A stretch of 26,818 nucleotides of DNA from Micavibrio sp. UBA6145 (GTDB lineage Bacteria; Pseudomonadota; Alphaproteobacteria; Micavibrionales; UBA1664). The position numbers and the translations under genes were made by a program. The stretch lies in NCBI GenBank assembly GCA_002423205.1, contig DIUZ01000001.1:7411-34228 (forward strand), given 5' to 3'. Shown one piece after another: positions 7,258 through 16,395 of the stretch; the stretch's first letter is position 1, and the number at the start of each line of letters is the position of its first letter. The notes under the pieces are model-generated. The model saw nothing but the letters and a program-made list of their open reading frames with translations. It was not told where the DNA came from and searched no databases.

Positions 7258-10200
7258 TATTCAGCCGCTCAAGATAAAGATACACAACCGGTGTAATGAA
7301 CAGGGTCAGAAGCTGGGACACCAGCAACCCGCCGACCACCGCGATACCCAGCGGCTGACGCAGCTCCGCCCCGGCACCGATGCCGATAGCAATCGGCAGC
7401 GTGCCAAAAATGGCCGCCATGGTCGTCATCATGATTGGACGGAAGCGCATCAGGCACGCCTCGTAAATGGCGTCCTCAGGTGATTTTCCTTCCGCCCGCG
7501 CGTGAATGGCGAAGTCCACCATCATGATCGCGTTCTTTTTCACGATGCCGATCAGCAACACAATGCCGATGATGGAAATGACGCTGATCTCCATCCCGAA
7601 CAGCATAAGCGTTAAAATCGCACCCAGCCCTGCCGATGGCAGACCGGACAGAATGGTGATCGGGTGGATGAAACTTTCATACAACATCCCCATGATGATG
7701 TAGATGACCAGCACCGCGAACAGCAGCAACAACCCCTGCCCTGCCAGCGAGTCCTGGAACGCCTGCGCCGTGCCCTGGAACGACCCGGTCACATTGGCCG
7801 GCATATTCATGGATTTCTGTACGCTCTGGATACGGTTCACCGCATCGCCCAGACTGACTCCCGGCGCAAGATTGAATGATAGCGTCACCGCCGGTAATTG
7901 ACCCTGGTGACTGATGGTCAGCGCCGCCATGCCGCGTGATATCGTTGCGATGGAATTAATCGGCACGGCCGTGCCGTTTGATCCCGACACATATAATTTG
8001 CCGATATCATCGACGGAGCGGCGGAAATCCGGCGCGACTTCAAAAATGACCGGATAATCATTGGCCGCCGTGTAAAGACTTGCCACCTGTTGCGTGCCGT
8101 AAGCCCCGAACAACACCTGACGCACATCGTTATACGTGATACCCGCGCGTGCCGCCGCCGCCTGATCCATCGTCACAATCGCCTGCGGGCTGTTGAGCTG
8201 GAGATCGGACACAACATCCTGGAACCCGGCTTCCTTAATCAGTTCAGTATTCAGCTTGCGCGACCATTCATATAGATCCTCCAGATTGCTGGATTGTAAC
8301 GTGTACTGATATTGGCTCTTGGCCGGACGTCCGCCGATCTGGATATTCTGCACCGGCTGGAAATACGCCTTCACACCGGTGATATGCGCAGTGTCCTTAC
8401 GCAATTGCTGGATAATCTCGCTCACATTCGGGCGATCACCTTCTTTCAGGCCGATATTCAGACGTCCCGCATTCAGCGACCCACCACCCCCACCGCCAAG
8501 GGCGGAGAATACATTCTGCACATGCGGGTTCTGCGATACGATACGCGCAACTTCCTGCTGCTTGGCCAGCATCGCCTCATACGATATATCCTGTGCGCCT
8601 TCGGTCGAACCGCTGATAAACCCGGTATCTTCCGTCGGGAAGAAACCTTTGGGTGCCACAGCAAATGCAACAATCGTTGCCACCAGAAACCCCAGCGTCA
8701 CCATCAGAACAACAAAGCGGTGCGCCAGCACAATCTTCAGGCTGCGGTCATATTGGCGCGTCCAGGCATTGAACCATCGTTCCATGGTCTGCGAAAAACG
8801 TCCCATTTGCCCGGCGGTATGGGGTTTAAGGATACGCGCGCACATCATCGGCGTCAGCGTCAGCGCCACAAGACCAGATGCCAGAATCGCGATCGAAATC
8901 GTAACCGCAAACTCCTGGAACAGACGACCGACCACGCCACCCATGAACAGCACCGGAATAAACACCGCCACCAGCGACAGGGTGATGGATATAATCGTAA
9001 AGCTGATTTCCCGCGCACCCTTGATGGCCGCGTCAAACGGCTTTTCACCGTTCTCGATATGCCGGACGATGTTCTCAAGCATGACAATGGCATCATCAAC
9101 AACGAAGCCCACACACAACGTAATCGCCAGCAGCGAGATATTGTTCAGCGAAAAACCGAACAAAGCCATGCCGCCATACGTGGCCGCAATGGACAATGGC
9201 ACTGCCAGCGCGGGGATGATGGTCGCGCGGCCCGAATGCAGGAAACAGTAAATAACCGCGACGACCAGCGCGAAGGTGATGAACAGCGTAAACTGCACAT
9301 CCCAGAGCGAATGGCTGACCGCGACCGAGCGGTCCATCATCGGTGTCAGCTTGATACTGGCGGGCAATTCCGCCTCGAATTCCGGCAGCAGCGCCCGGAC
9401 CTTTTTAACAACATCGATGGTGTTCGCATCCGGCTGGCGCTGCACCGCGATGACAATCGCGGGCTTGCCGTTCAGGAAGGCCGCCTGGCGCGTATCTTCC
9501 ACATCGTCGATCACCCGGCCCAGATCGCCCAGTTTGACCGGCGCCCCGTTGCGCCACACGGCGATCAGCTCGCTGAAATCTTTGGCGTCCTTGGGCTGCC
9601 CCGCCATCTGGATATTGAACAGCTGCTGCGGCCCGTAAATCGATCCCATGGGCGAATTTGTCGCCGCCGACGCGATAGATTCCTGCAACTCATTAAAACC
9701 AAGCTGCTGCGCGGCCAGACGGTTCGGGTCCACCTGAATGCGCACCGCGTATTTCTTCTCGCCGTAAATCTGCGCCTGCGCAACGCCAGGCACGGTCGAT
9801 ATACGTTGCAACATCACGTTGTCGGCAAAATCATTCACCTGCGCCAGCGGCAGGGTTTCCGACGACACCGCAATGAATAACACCGGCGCATCTGCCGGGT
9901 TCACTTTGCGGAAACTGGGCGGCGTGGTCATTTCCTGTGGCAGGCGGCGCAGTGTGGCTGAGATCGCCGTCTGAACATCCAGTGCCGCGCCGTCAATCTC
10001 GCGGTCCAGGTCAAACTGCAAAATGATATTCACGTTGCCAAGGCGGCTGGTCGAGGTCATCGACGTCACGCCGGCAATCGTCGAAAACTGCCGCTCCAGC
10101 GGCGTGGCCACGCTGGATGCCATCGTCTCGGGGCTTGCACCCGGCAGGCTTGCACTGACTGAAATGGTCGGGAAGTCGACACTGGGCAACGCCGCCACCG

Positions 10201-10297
10201 GCAACGCCTTATACCCCGCAAACCCCGCCACCAGAAGCGCCGCCATCAGCAGCGTTGTGAAGACGGGCCTGCGGATGCAGAATTCTGACAGGTTCAT
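7241..10297 (-). CDS. RND-family multidrug efflux transporter, MdtB/MdtC-like inner-membrane pump
   Basis: A 1018-residue proton-driven RND pump (HAE1 type) that works as a trimer in the inner membrane with an adaptor and an outer-membrane channel. The protein opens MNLSEFCIRRPVFTTLLMAALL (first membrane helix), followed by the porter loop PSVDFPTISVSASLPGASPETM. The proton-relay aspartates D401-D402 lie in CVGFVVDDAIVMLENI, and the partner Lys (K921 in VKKNAIMMVDF) is present. Length and the FVVDDAIVMLENI form resemble MdtB/MdtC and MuxB/MuxC more than AcrB. The start overlaps the adaptor stop by ATGA, so translation is coupled. Only one pump subunit is present, unlike the MdtB-MdtC heteromer. 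No outer-membrane factor gene lies nearby, so a TolC-like protein must come from elsewhere. Substrates are unknown. Confidence 0.93.
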   Translation of the reverse strand: MNLSEFCIRRPVFTTLLMAALLVAGFAGYKALPVAALPSVDFPTISVSASLPGASPETMASSVATPLERQFSTIAGVTSMTSTSRLGNVNIILQFDLDREIDGAALDVQTAISATLRRLPQEMTTPPSFRKVNPADAPVLFIAVSSETLPLAQVNDFADNVMLQRISTVPGVAQAQIYGEKKYAVRIQVDPNRLAAQQLGFNELQESIASAATNSPMGSIYGPQQLFNIQMAGQPKDAKDFSELIAVWRNGAPVKLGDLGRVIDDVEDTRQAAFLNGKPAIVIAVQRQPDANTIDVVKKVRALLPEFEAELPASIKLTPMMDRSVAVSHSLWDVQFTLFITFALVVAVIYCFLHSGRATIIPALAVPLSIAATYGGMALFGFSLNNISLLAITLCVGFVVDDAIVMLENIVRHIENGEKPFDAAIKGAREISFTIISITLSLVAVFIPVLFMGGVVGRLFQEFAVTISIAILASGLVALTLTPMMCARILKPHTAGQMGRFSQTMERWFNAWTRQYDRSLKIVLAHRFVVLMVTLGFLVATIVAFAVAPKGFFPTEDTGFISGSTEGAQDISYEAMLAKQQEVARIVSQNPHVQNVFSALGGGGGGSLNAGRLNIGLKEGDRPNVSEIIQQLRKDTAHITGVKAYFQPVQNIQIGGRPAKSQYQYTLQSSNLEDLYEWSRKLNTELIKEAGFQDVVSDLQLNSPQAIVTMDQAAAARAGITYNDVRQVLFGAYGTQQVASLYTAANDYPVIFEVAPDFRRSVDDIGKLYVSGSNGTAVPINSIATISRGMAALTISHQGQLPAVTLSFNLAPGVSLGDAVNRIQSVQKSMNMPANVTGSFQGTAQAFQDSLAGQGLLLLFAVLVIYIIMGMLYESFIHPITILSGLPSAGLGAILTLMLFGMEISVISIIGIVLLIGIVKKNAIMMVDFAIHARAEGKSPEDAIYEACLMRFRPIMMTTMAAIFGTLPIAIGIGAGAELRQPLGIAVVGGLLVSQLLTLFITPVVYLYLERLNTTARS

Positions 10298-11619
10298 GGC
10301 ATTTCCGGCTGTTCGGACGGATCTTCGTCGGCGCGTGTCTCGGGACCGGCATTGATAATCACGGGTCCGTTGTCCTTGATGCTCATCATGCCGTCAATGG
10401 CCACGTTTTCACCGCCCGACAGACCTTCACCGATCAGCGCCTGACCGTCCTGAATGCGGATGACCTTGACCATGGTCAGACGCGCCACATTCTGGGTGTC
10501 GATAACGTAAACAAACGTGTCACCCTTCTGGTCATGCTGGACTGCGACTTCGGGAATGGTCAGTTGCGGCTTATCCTGTCCCAGCGCGATGCTCAGGTTC
10601 ACAAGCGTACCGGGATAAAGTGTTTCATCCGTATTCTCAAAAATCGCCCGCGCCACATAAGTGCCGCTGGCGATATCGATGGCATTATCAATGTACTGCA
10701 ATGTGCCCTGAACCGTCTTGCCGCTATTGGTCGTGGCCGTGGCGCGAACCGTACCGCCGCGCATGGCCGCACGTACCGCGTCGACAGAATTTTGTGGCAA
10801 TGACGCCTGCACCGCGATGGGCATAATCTGATTAATCGTCACAAGCGGGACGGTGTCGTTGGACCGCACGATATTGCCAAGCGTGTAATTGATGGTGCCC
10901 GTGCGCCCGTCGATAGGCGCAGTAATGACGGTGTAGCTTTCCTGCGCCTCAAGGCTTTCGACCAGCGCCTGATCGCTTTCAACAAGCGCCTGACCGCTGG
11001 CATATTGTGCCTGCGCCACATCCAGACCCGATTTGGATGAAAACCCCTTGCTCACACCCAGTTGCTGGCGGTCCAGTTCTTTTTTCAGCGCCACAAGCTG
11101 TGCCTGATCGCCCGCAAGCTTGGCGCGCGCCTGCGACAATGCCGCCGCCACTTCGCGCGCGTCCAGCACGAACAATACCTGCCCCGCCTTCACATCGTCG
11201 CCGGCATTGAATTTGACTTCGGTGATCTGCGAATTGATCCGTGCGCTGACGGCCACGCTCTGGTTCGGAATGACATTGCCGACAGATGTCAGCTCAGGCG
11301 CAACACTCTTTTGCGCGACCGGCGCAACCCGCACGGACGGCGGCGGAGTCTTGGGACCGCTATCTTTTTTGCCACTGAGAAGCTTTTTAAATCCACCTGC
11401 TTTGGCATCGTCCTTTTTCGGTTCTGCCGTTGTAACCGGCGCAGACGCCCCCGACGCCGTTTCAATCTTGTTGAGGTCATTGGGCGAACCATCCGGCATC
11501 ACCGTCAGGATGCCTGCCACGACAACCAGCCCCAGAGCAAACCCGCCCAGCGCCAGAAGCGGTAAACGCGCATTGCGCTTCAGCCATGATTTGACCTGTT
11601 CTGCATCAGTCTTGATCAT
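10294..11619 (-). CDS. RND efflux periplasmic adaptor (membrane fusion protein), MdtA-like
   Basis: A 441-residue adaptor linking the inner-membrane pump to an outer-membrane channel. The N-terminus has a basic cytoplasmic start and a single membrane anchor at about 19-40 rather than a lipobox. A Lys/Pro-rich linker (45-95) follows. The beta-barrel/lipoyl start is VRVAPVAQKSVAPELTSVG, with the lipoyl half-motif INSQITEVKFNAGDDVKAGQVLFVLD. A coiled-coil hairpin spans about 155-215, and the second lipoyl half is ITAPIDGRTGTINYTLGNIV. The C-terminal barrel contains YPGTLVNLSIAL. It is the first gene of the pair and its stop overlaps the pump start. The linker between anchor and first domain is longer than usual. 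No local regulator gene is seen. Confidence 0.92.
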   Translation of the reverse strand: MIKTDAEQVKSWLKRNARLPLLALGGFALGLVVVAGILTVMPDGSPNDLNKIETASGASAPVTTAEPKKDDAKAGGFKKLLSGKKDSGPKTPPPSVRVAPVAQKSVAPELTSVGNVIPNQSVAVSARINSQITEVKFNAGDDVKAGQVLFVLDAREVAAALSQARAKLAGDQAQLVALKKELDRQQLGVSKGFSSKSGLDVAQAQYASGQALVESDQALVESLEAQESYTVITAPIDGRTGTINYTLGNIVRSNDTVPLVTINQIMPIAVQASLPQNSVDAVRAAMRGGTVRATATTNSGKTVQGTLQYIDNAIDIASGTYVARAIFENTDETLYPGTLVNLSIALGQDKPQLTIPEVAVQHDQKGDTFVYVIDTQNVARLTMVKVIRIQDGQALIGEGLSGGENVAIDGMMSIKDNGPVIINAGPETRADEDPSEQPEMP

Positions 11620-11949
11620 GCGCTCGCAACTGCCCGTAAATGATGATTATCGTTGAAGAAAATTCGAAATTTAAAGCCTTGCGCAAAACATAGAACGCCC
11701 CTCCCGCAAAAACCAGTCTTGTACTGCACCAATTACTCTGCCACAGCGCCGCAAGATTCCTTGTGCAACACCAAAAGGAAATCCCTTCAACTACTCAGTC
11801 TATGCATTTGTTTCATATAGAAATTCCTTGATGCGCGCACGCAAAGACAAAAACAGAACATAAGCTGGCTCAAGGGACATTATAACCGCTTGCCAAGACC
11901 GATGGCCGTACTAGCTTGAGCGACACAAGTTCTCTCGAAAGGAATACCA
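11620..11949. other. 330-base divergent intergenic region
   Basis: This gap separates the minus-strand efflux operon from the plus-strand DUF1993 gene and must hold both promoters. I can see no clean -35/-10 pair. A weak inverted repeat (GCTCAAG at 11868-11874, CTTGAGC at 11915-11921) lies upstream of the DUF1993 gene, and AAATT-CGA-AATTT near 11660 precedes the adaptor gene. A 17-codon frame at 11640 lacks a ribosome site and is not called. Confidence 0.4.
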
Positions 11950-12456
11950 ATGACCATCAGCATGTATCAGGCCACCATTCCGGCCTTTCTTCACGGCCTC
12001 GACAATCTCTCTGCCATTCTTAAAAAAGCGCAGGACGATGCCTCCGCCCGCAATATCGACCCGTCTGTGTTTATAAACGCGCGCCTTGCGCCTGATATGT
12101 TCCCACTGAACCGCCAGCTCCAGATCGCAACCGACATCGTCAAGGCATGCCCCGCGCGCCTGTCCGGCACTGAAGTGCCGTCATTTCCGGATACCGAAAC
12201 TACGTTTGATGAATTGCAGACGCGCATTGCCAAAACCATCACCTTCCTGAAAAGTTTTTCCGCCGACCAGTTGGAAGGCACACAGGATAAAACAATCAAA
12301 TTCGGCCGCCGTACCGGCCCGGACTGGGAATTCAGCGGCACTGACTACGTGACCCAGTTCGTCCTGCCAAATTTTTATTTCCACATCACCACGGTCTACG
12401 CCATCCTGCGTCATAACGGCGTGCCACTGGGCAAGAAAGACTTCCTGGGTTTGTAA
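11950..12456 (+). CDS. DUF1993 family protein
   Basis: A 168-residue cytoplasmic protein of the DUF1993 family, recognised from its conserved blocks: SMYQATIPAFLHGLDNLSAILKKA near the start, then INARLAPDMFPLNRQLQIATDIVKACPARLSG. After these come PSFPDTETTFDELQTRIAKTITFLKSF and a C-terminal YVTQFVLPNFYFHITTVYAILRHNGVPLGKKDFLG (given in parts of the same region). The fold is expected to be a four-helix bundle of the DinB/YfiT type; the activity is unknown. ATG 11950 follows AAAGGA at good spacing. The leader AAGGAATACCAAT recurs before the transaldolase gene at 24562. The TPR gene begins 21 bases after the stop on the same strand. Confidence 0.88.
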   Translation: MTISMYQATIPAFLHGLDNLSAILKKAQDDASARNIDPSVFINARLAPDMFPLNRQLQIATDIVKACPARLSGTEVPSFPDTETTFDELQTRIAKTITFLKSFSADQLEGTQDKTIKFGRRTGPDWEFSGTDYVTQFVLPNFYFHITTVYAILRHNGVPLGKKDFLGL

Positions 12457-12471
12457 TCGACTGGTAAAATC

Positions 12472-12498
12472 GCGGGCATGAGCAACGCGCATGCCCGC
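12472..12498 (+). promoter_or_regulatory. Perfect 9-bp hairpin enclosing the start codon of the TPR gene
   Basis: GCGGGCATG (12472-12480) and CATGCCCGC (12490-12498) are exact complements around a 9-base loop. The ATG at 12478-12480 is paired. No U-run follows, so it does not look like a terminator. It could limit translation unless ribosomes ending at 12456 melt it. Confidence 0.55.
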
Positions 12499-13959
12499 CT
12501 TTCAGATGCCGCCGCCCTGCAAACGCAGGGCGATCTGGGCCGTGCAAGAACGCTATGCCTTGAGCTGCTGACGGACAACAACATCCGGACAAACGTGCTG
12601 TTTCTCCTCAGCATCATCGAAACACAGGCGGAAAATTACACGCTCGCATTGCAATATATTGATGACGCCATCGCCCGAACAAACCCTACACCGGGCGCAC
12701 TGAACAACCGCGGCGCCATCCTGCGCGCGCTTGGCCGTCATGATGATGCGCTGGCCACCTATGACCGCGCCCTCACACTTGACCCAAAAAATGCCGATGT
12801 ATTATCCAACCGCGCCAATGTCCTGTTTGACATGGGTCGCCCAGACGACGCACTGGCATGCCTTGATGCCGCAATTGCCGCGCACCCAGCCCTGGCCAAT
12901 GCCATGGCAAGCAAGGCCAACATCCTTTTCAAACTACGGCGCTATGACGATGCGCGCGCCGCGAACGAACAGGTTTTAAAGATCGACCCGGACAATTCCC
13001 GCGCATGGTTTGGCCTTGGCACGCTGCTGGCTGAATTCGGCGATTACGACCAGGCCATTGCCCATTACAACCGCGCGCTTGCATCATGGCCTGAAAACCC
13101 GGATGCGCAATTCAACCGTTCGCTTTGCCTGTTACGCAAGGGCGATTTCGCCCGCGGCCTTCCGGGATATGAATACCGCTGGAAAAAGAAAAATTTCACA
13201 TCTGCGCCGCGCAAATTTGACCAACCGCTCTGGGACGGCACGCAGGATCTGCGCGGCAAAACCATCCTGCTTCACGCCGAACAGGGATACGGCGACACCA
13301 TCCAGTTCCTGCGCTACATCCCGCATATTTCTGCGGGTCGGATCATCCTCGAAGTGCAGGAACCGCTCCTGCGCCTGACGCAGAAAAATTTCCCGGACAT
13401 CACCGTGATCGCGCAGGGCCAAACCATTCCCACGTTCGATTACCACTGCCCGCTAATGTCGCTGATGCTGGCCATGGGTGCAGATATCGCCAACGAACCG
13501 TATCTGAAAGCCGCAGCCCGCACCCTGCCCTTCACATCAAAAAAACCGCGTATTGGCGTCGCATGGTCGGGCCGCCCCACGCATCGCAACGACATCAATC
13601 GTTCGATCCCACTGGAAACATTCACATCGATTTTTTCAGACGATTATGAATTCACCAGCCTGCAAAAAGATCAGCCACTACCGAAAACCGCGCAAATCCA
13701 GATCAATGACTTCGTCGACACCGCCGAAATCATTATGGCGCTCGATCTTGTGATTACCGTCGATACATCTGTGGCCCATCTTGCCGGCGCACTGGGCAAA
13801 CCCGTCTGGGTACTCATCCCCGCCGTGCCGGACTGGCGCTGGCTGCTGGATCGCGCGGACACGCCCTGGTACCCAACGATGCGCCTGTACCGCCAACCCA
13901 GCCTGGGTGACTGGGCCACGCCATTGGCCGCCGTAAGGGCGGATCTGGCTAAACTGTAA
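12478..13959 (+). CDS. TPR protein with C-terminal glycosyltransferase-like (GT-B, heptosyltransferase-type) domain
   Basis: A 493-residue protein. Residues 5-235 are tandem tetratricopeptide repeats, with typical units such as GALNNRGAILRALGRHDDALATYDRALTLDP split over 75-105 and NADVLSNRANVLFDMGRPDDALACLDAAI after it; about six units are visible. The C-terminal part (about 245-493) resembles GT-B domains of the family 9 type: GKTILLHAEQGYGDTIQFLRYIP, KPRIGVAWSGRPTHRNDINRSIPL and the closing DLVITVDTSVAHLAGALGKPVWVLIP with DWRWLLDR. Proteins of this design occur widely in alphaproteobacteria, sometimes near surface polysaccharide or flagellin glycosylation genes. Acceptor and donor are unknown. 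No signal peptide is seen, so it is probably cytoplasmic. The start codon lies in a strong hairpin and has no good Shine-Dalgarno. Confidence 0.85.
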   Translation: MSNAHARLSDAAALQTQGDLGRARTLCLELLTDNNIRTNVLFLLSIIETQAENYTLALQYIDDAIARTNPTPGALNNRGAILRALGRHDDALATYDRALTLDPKNADVLSNRANVLFDMGRPDDALACLDAAIAAHPALANAMASKANILFKLRRYDDARAANEQVLKIDPDNSRAWFGLGTLLAEFGDYDQAIAHYNRALASWPENPDAQFNRSLCLLRKGDFARGLPGYEYRWKKKNFTSAPRKFDQPLWDGTQDLRGKTILLHAEQGYGDTIQFLRYIPHISAGRIILEVQEPLLRLTQKNFPDITVIAQGQTIPTFDYHCPLMSLMLAMGADIANEPYLKAAARTLPFTSKKPRIGVAWSGRPTHRNDINRSIPLETFTSIFSDDYEFTSLQKDQPLPKTAQIQINDFVDTAEIIMALDLVITVDTSVAHLAGALGKPVWVLIPAVPDWRWLLDRADTPWYPTMRLYRQPSLGDWATPLAAVRADLAKL

Positions 13960-13973
13960 TCATTTGGAGAAAA

Positions 13974-14049
13974 TGGCGTTCCCTACGGGATTCGAACCCG
14001 TGTTACATCCGTGAAAGGGACGTGTCCTAGGCCTCTAGACGAAGGGAAC
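13974..14049 (-). tRNA. tRNA-Glu (anticodon UUC)
   Basis: A full 76-base tRNA on the minus strand with encoded CCA (13976-13974). The acceptor stem is GTTCCCT/AGGGAAC with discriminator G. The D arm is GTC-TAGAGGCCTAG-GAC. The anticodon stem CGTCC/GGATG (one G-U) closes the loop CTTTCAC with anticodon TTC, and the T arm is ACGGG-TTCGAAT-CCCGT. Overall it is very like bacterial tRNA-Glu. A TTTTCT follows the CCA and may help termination. It converges on the TPR gene 14 bases away. Confidence 0.96.
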
Positions 14050-14160
14050 GTACAAGCGAGGCGTCACTGAAGACGGGCGATGTTTACCGGCCCCGTCCCC
14101 AAAAATCAAGTGATTTTAAAGCACTGAAACCACGAACCCTTCGCAACTGTCCGTATCTCC

Positions 14161-14457
14161 ATGAGCATCCCCACAGGCCCCCATATCCAGCCCCATGGCA
14201 AAAAAGGCGTTTTTACCCGCTTTGCCGAGAAAACCGCCTGTTACACGGGGCACCCGGCGGTATTCTCTTGCTCACTTTTGGCAGGAGCAAGCACGGCCAC
14301 ACGCGACCCGGAAGGGATGTCCGAACGCGAATTGACCAGTATCCGCAATGAATACGAGCAGATAGCCCGTGACGCCCGCCACGAAATGCGCGGGAACCCC
14401 AAAAATCCAGCCGCAAAACCCCCGCTTAAGCCCCTGTTTTTACTTGGCGGACGCTAA
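14161..14457 (+). CDS. Doubtful small ORF between tRNA-Glu and dxs
   Basis: A 98-codon frame ending 24 bases before dxs. I do not recognise it and there is no Shine-Dalgarno before ATG 14161. An internal ATG at 14317 would give 46 residues (MSERELTSIRNEYEQIARD, a plausible helix, then a Pro/Lys-rich tail), but its GGAAGG is too close to the ATG. It is not XseB, which often precedes dxs. The rest of the 14050-14481 gap holds the tRNA promoter region and a 7-bp inverted repeat (CTTGCTC 14267-14273, GAGCAAG 14285-14291). Treat it as possibly non-coding. Confidence 0.3.
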   Translation: MSIPTGPHIQPHGKKGVFTRFAEKTACYTGHPAVFSCSLLAGASTATRDPEGMSERELTSIRNEYEQIARDARHEMRGNPKNPAAKPPLKPLFLLGGR

Positions 14458-14481
14458 GCCCCCCGCTATATCTGGTCGCTC

Positions 14482-16395
14482 ATGACACCCAAAGCCGCCC
14501 TCAAGGACAATACCTCGTCCACCGCCACCCTGCTCGACCGCGTTCACACGCCCGCCGACATGCGCGCATTTGACGAAGAACAGCTGCGCCAACTGGCGGA
14601 CGAACTGCGCGCAGAAACCATTTCGGCTGTCTCCGTCACCGGCGGGCATCTGGGTGCGGGACTTGGCGTGGTTGAACTGACCGTCGCCATTCACGCGGTC
14701 TTCAACACGCCTGACGACAAACTGATCTGGGATGTCGGCCACCAGGCATACCCGCATAAAATTCTGACTGGTCGCCGTGACCGCATCCGCACCCTGCGCA
14801 TGGGCGGCGGCCTGTCCGGTTTCACCAAGCGCGCTGAAAGCGAATTCGACCCCTTCGGCGCTGCGCACTCATCCACGTCCATCTCTGCCGGCCTTGGCAT
14901 GGCGGTGGCGCGTGATCTCAAGGGCGAAGCGAACAACGTCATCTGCGTCATCGGTGACGGATCTATCTCCGCCGGTATGGCGTATGAGGCGATGAACAAC
15001 GCCGGCGCACTGAATTCCAACCTGATCGTCATCCTGAACGACAACGACATGTCCATCGCCCCGCCCGTCGGCGCGATGAGCAAGTACCTGACCAAGCTGG
15101 TATCGTCCAAGCCGTATATCGGTGCGCGTGAGACCGCTAAGCGCATTACCAAAATTCTGCCCGAACCATTCCAGAAGGCCGCAAAACGCGCCGAAGAAAC
15201 CGCACGATCAGCTTTGGGCCACGGCACATTGTTCGAGGAAATGGGCTTTTATTATATCGGCCCCGTTGATGGCCACGACCTCGACGCGTTGCTGCCGATA
15301 CTGCGCAACCTGCGTGACACCAAACATGACGGCCCGATCCTGCTCCATGCCATCACCAAAAAGGGCAAGGGTTACGCCCCGGCCGAATCCGCCGCCGACA
15401 AAATGCACGGCGTTACAAAATTCGATGTCGTATCCGGCACACAGGAAAAGGCGAAACTCTCTGCCCCGTCTTACACCTCCGTATTCGCAAAAGAACTGAT
15501 CAAGCACGCAAAAATCGATGACCGCATCATCGGCATAACCGCCGCCATGCCCGGCGGTACAGGGATGGATGCGTTCGACGCGGCATTTCCTGACCGCATG
15601 TTCGATGTCGGCATTGCAGAACAGCACGGTGTCACCTTTGCCGCCGGTCTCGCGGCGGAAGGCATGAAACCATTCTGCGCGATCTATTCGACCTTCCTGC
15701 AACGCGCCTATGACCAGCTGGTCCACGACGTCGCCATTCAAAACCTGCCTGTCCGTTTTGCCATGGACCGTGCCGGGCTTGTCGGTGCTGACGGCTGCAC
15801 GCATGCGGGCGCTTTTGACATCGCCTATCTCGGCTGCCTGCCAAACATGATGCTGATGGCATCCAGCGATGAAACCGAACTCGCCCATATGATTGCGACG
15901 GCTGTTGCGTATAACGAAGGCCCCTGCGCCTTCCGTTACCCGCGCGGCAACGGTTTTGGCACCATTATTCCCGACCTTGCAACGCCGCTTGCCATCGGCA
16001 AGGGCCGCATCGTGCGCGAAGGCACGGACATTGCCATCCTGTCCTACGGCACACGCCTCCACGAATGCCTGGCTGCCGCCGAAACACTCGCTGGCAAAAA
16101 CATTTCTGTCACGGTGGCGGATGCACGTTTTGCCAAACCGCTTGATACGCAACTGGTGAACGACCTTGTCAAAAACCACCGTGCATTGATCACGATCGAA
16201 GAAGGCTCGGCACTGGGCTTTGGCGCGATCGTGCTTCAGCACCTGGCCAATGCCGGCAAACTGGACGGCAAATGCCAGATCCGCACGCTGCACCTTCCTG
16301 ATATTTTCCAGGATCAGGACAAGCCGGAAAAACAATACGACGAAGCCGGGCTTAATGCCGCGCAGATCGTACAATCCATTTTATCTTTGAAATAA
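14482..16395 (+). CDS. dxs: 1-deoxy-D-xylulose-5-phosphate synthase
   Basis: Dxs condenses pyruvate and glyceraldehyde 3-phosphate to 1-deoxyxylulose 5-phosphate, the first step of the MEP pathway to isoprenoids and also a feed to thiamine and pyridoxal synthesis. The 637 residues match the usual length. The protein begins LLDRVHTPADMRAF and has the conserved VSVTGGHLGAGLGVVELTVA with the catalytic His at 56. The thiamine diphosphate motif is GDGSISAGMAYEAMNNAG, starting at 158, with ILNDNDMSI after it. The pyrimidine-binding FDVGIAEQHGVTFAAGLA and DRAGLVGADGCTHAGAFD lie in the second half, followed by the C-terminal transketolase domain. ATG 14482 fits family N-termini although the ribosome site is weak. 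Neither xseB nor ispA is adjacent. The stop codon directly abuts that of the convergent gene at 16396. Confidence 0.95.
   Translation: MTPKAALKDNTSSTATLLDRVHTPADMRAFDEEQLRQLADELRAETISAVSVTGGHLGAGLGVVELTVAIHAVFNTPDDKLIWDVGHQAYPHKILTGRRDRIRTLRMGGGLSGFTKRAESEFDPFGAAHSSTSISAGLGMAVARDLKGEANNVICVIGDGSISAGMAYEAMNNAGALNSNLIVILNDNDMSIAPPVGAMSKYLTKLVSSKPYIGARETAKRITKILPEPFQKAAKRAEETARSALGHGTLFEEMGFYYIGPVDGHDLDALLPILRNLRDTKHDGPILLHAITKKGKGYAPAESAADKMHGVTKFDVVSGTQEKAKLSAPSYTSVFAKELIKHAKIDDRIIGITAAMPGGTGMDAFDAAFPDRMFDVGIAEQHGVTFAAGLAAEGMKPFCAIYSTFLQRAYDQLVHDVAIQNLPVRFAMDRAGLVGADGCTHAGAFDIAYLGCLPNMMLMASSDETELAHMIATAVAYNEGPCAFRYPRGNGFGTIIPDLATPLAIGKGRIVREGTDIAILSYGTRLHECLAAAETLAGKNISVTVADARFAKPLDTQLVNDLVKNHRALITIEEGSALGFGAIVLQHLANAGKLDGKCQIRTLHLPDIFQDQDKPEKQYDEAGLNAAQIVQSILSLK

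Noticed and set aside
8312..9880. 522-codon plus-strand frame opposite the RND transporter
   Set aside because: Antisense to a clearly coding gene; composition is the Arg/His/Gln-rich pattern of a shadow frame, with no domain or ribosome site.
11640..11693. 17-codon frame in the divergent gap before the DUF1993 gene
   Set aside because: No Shine-Dalgarno, no promoter and too short to distinguish from chance.
15208..16374. 388-codon minus-strand frame opposite dxs
   Set aside because: Shadow of dxs in GC-rich DNA; no recognisable motif.
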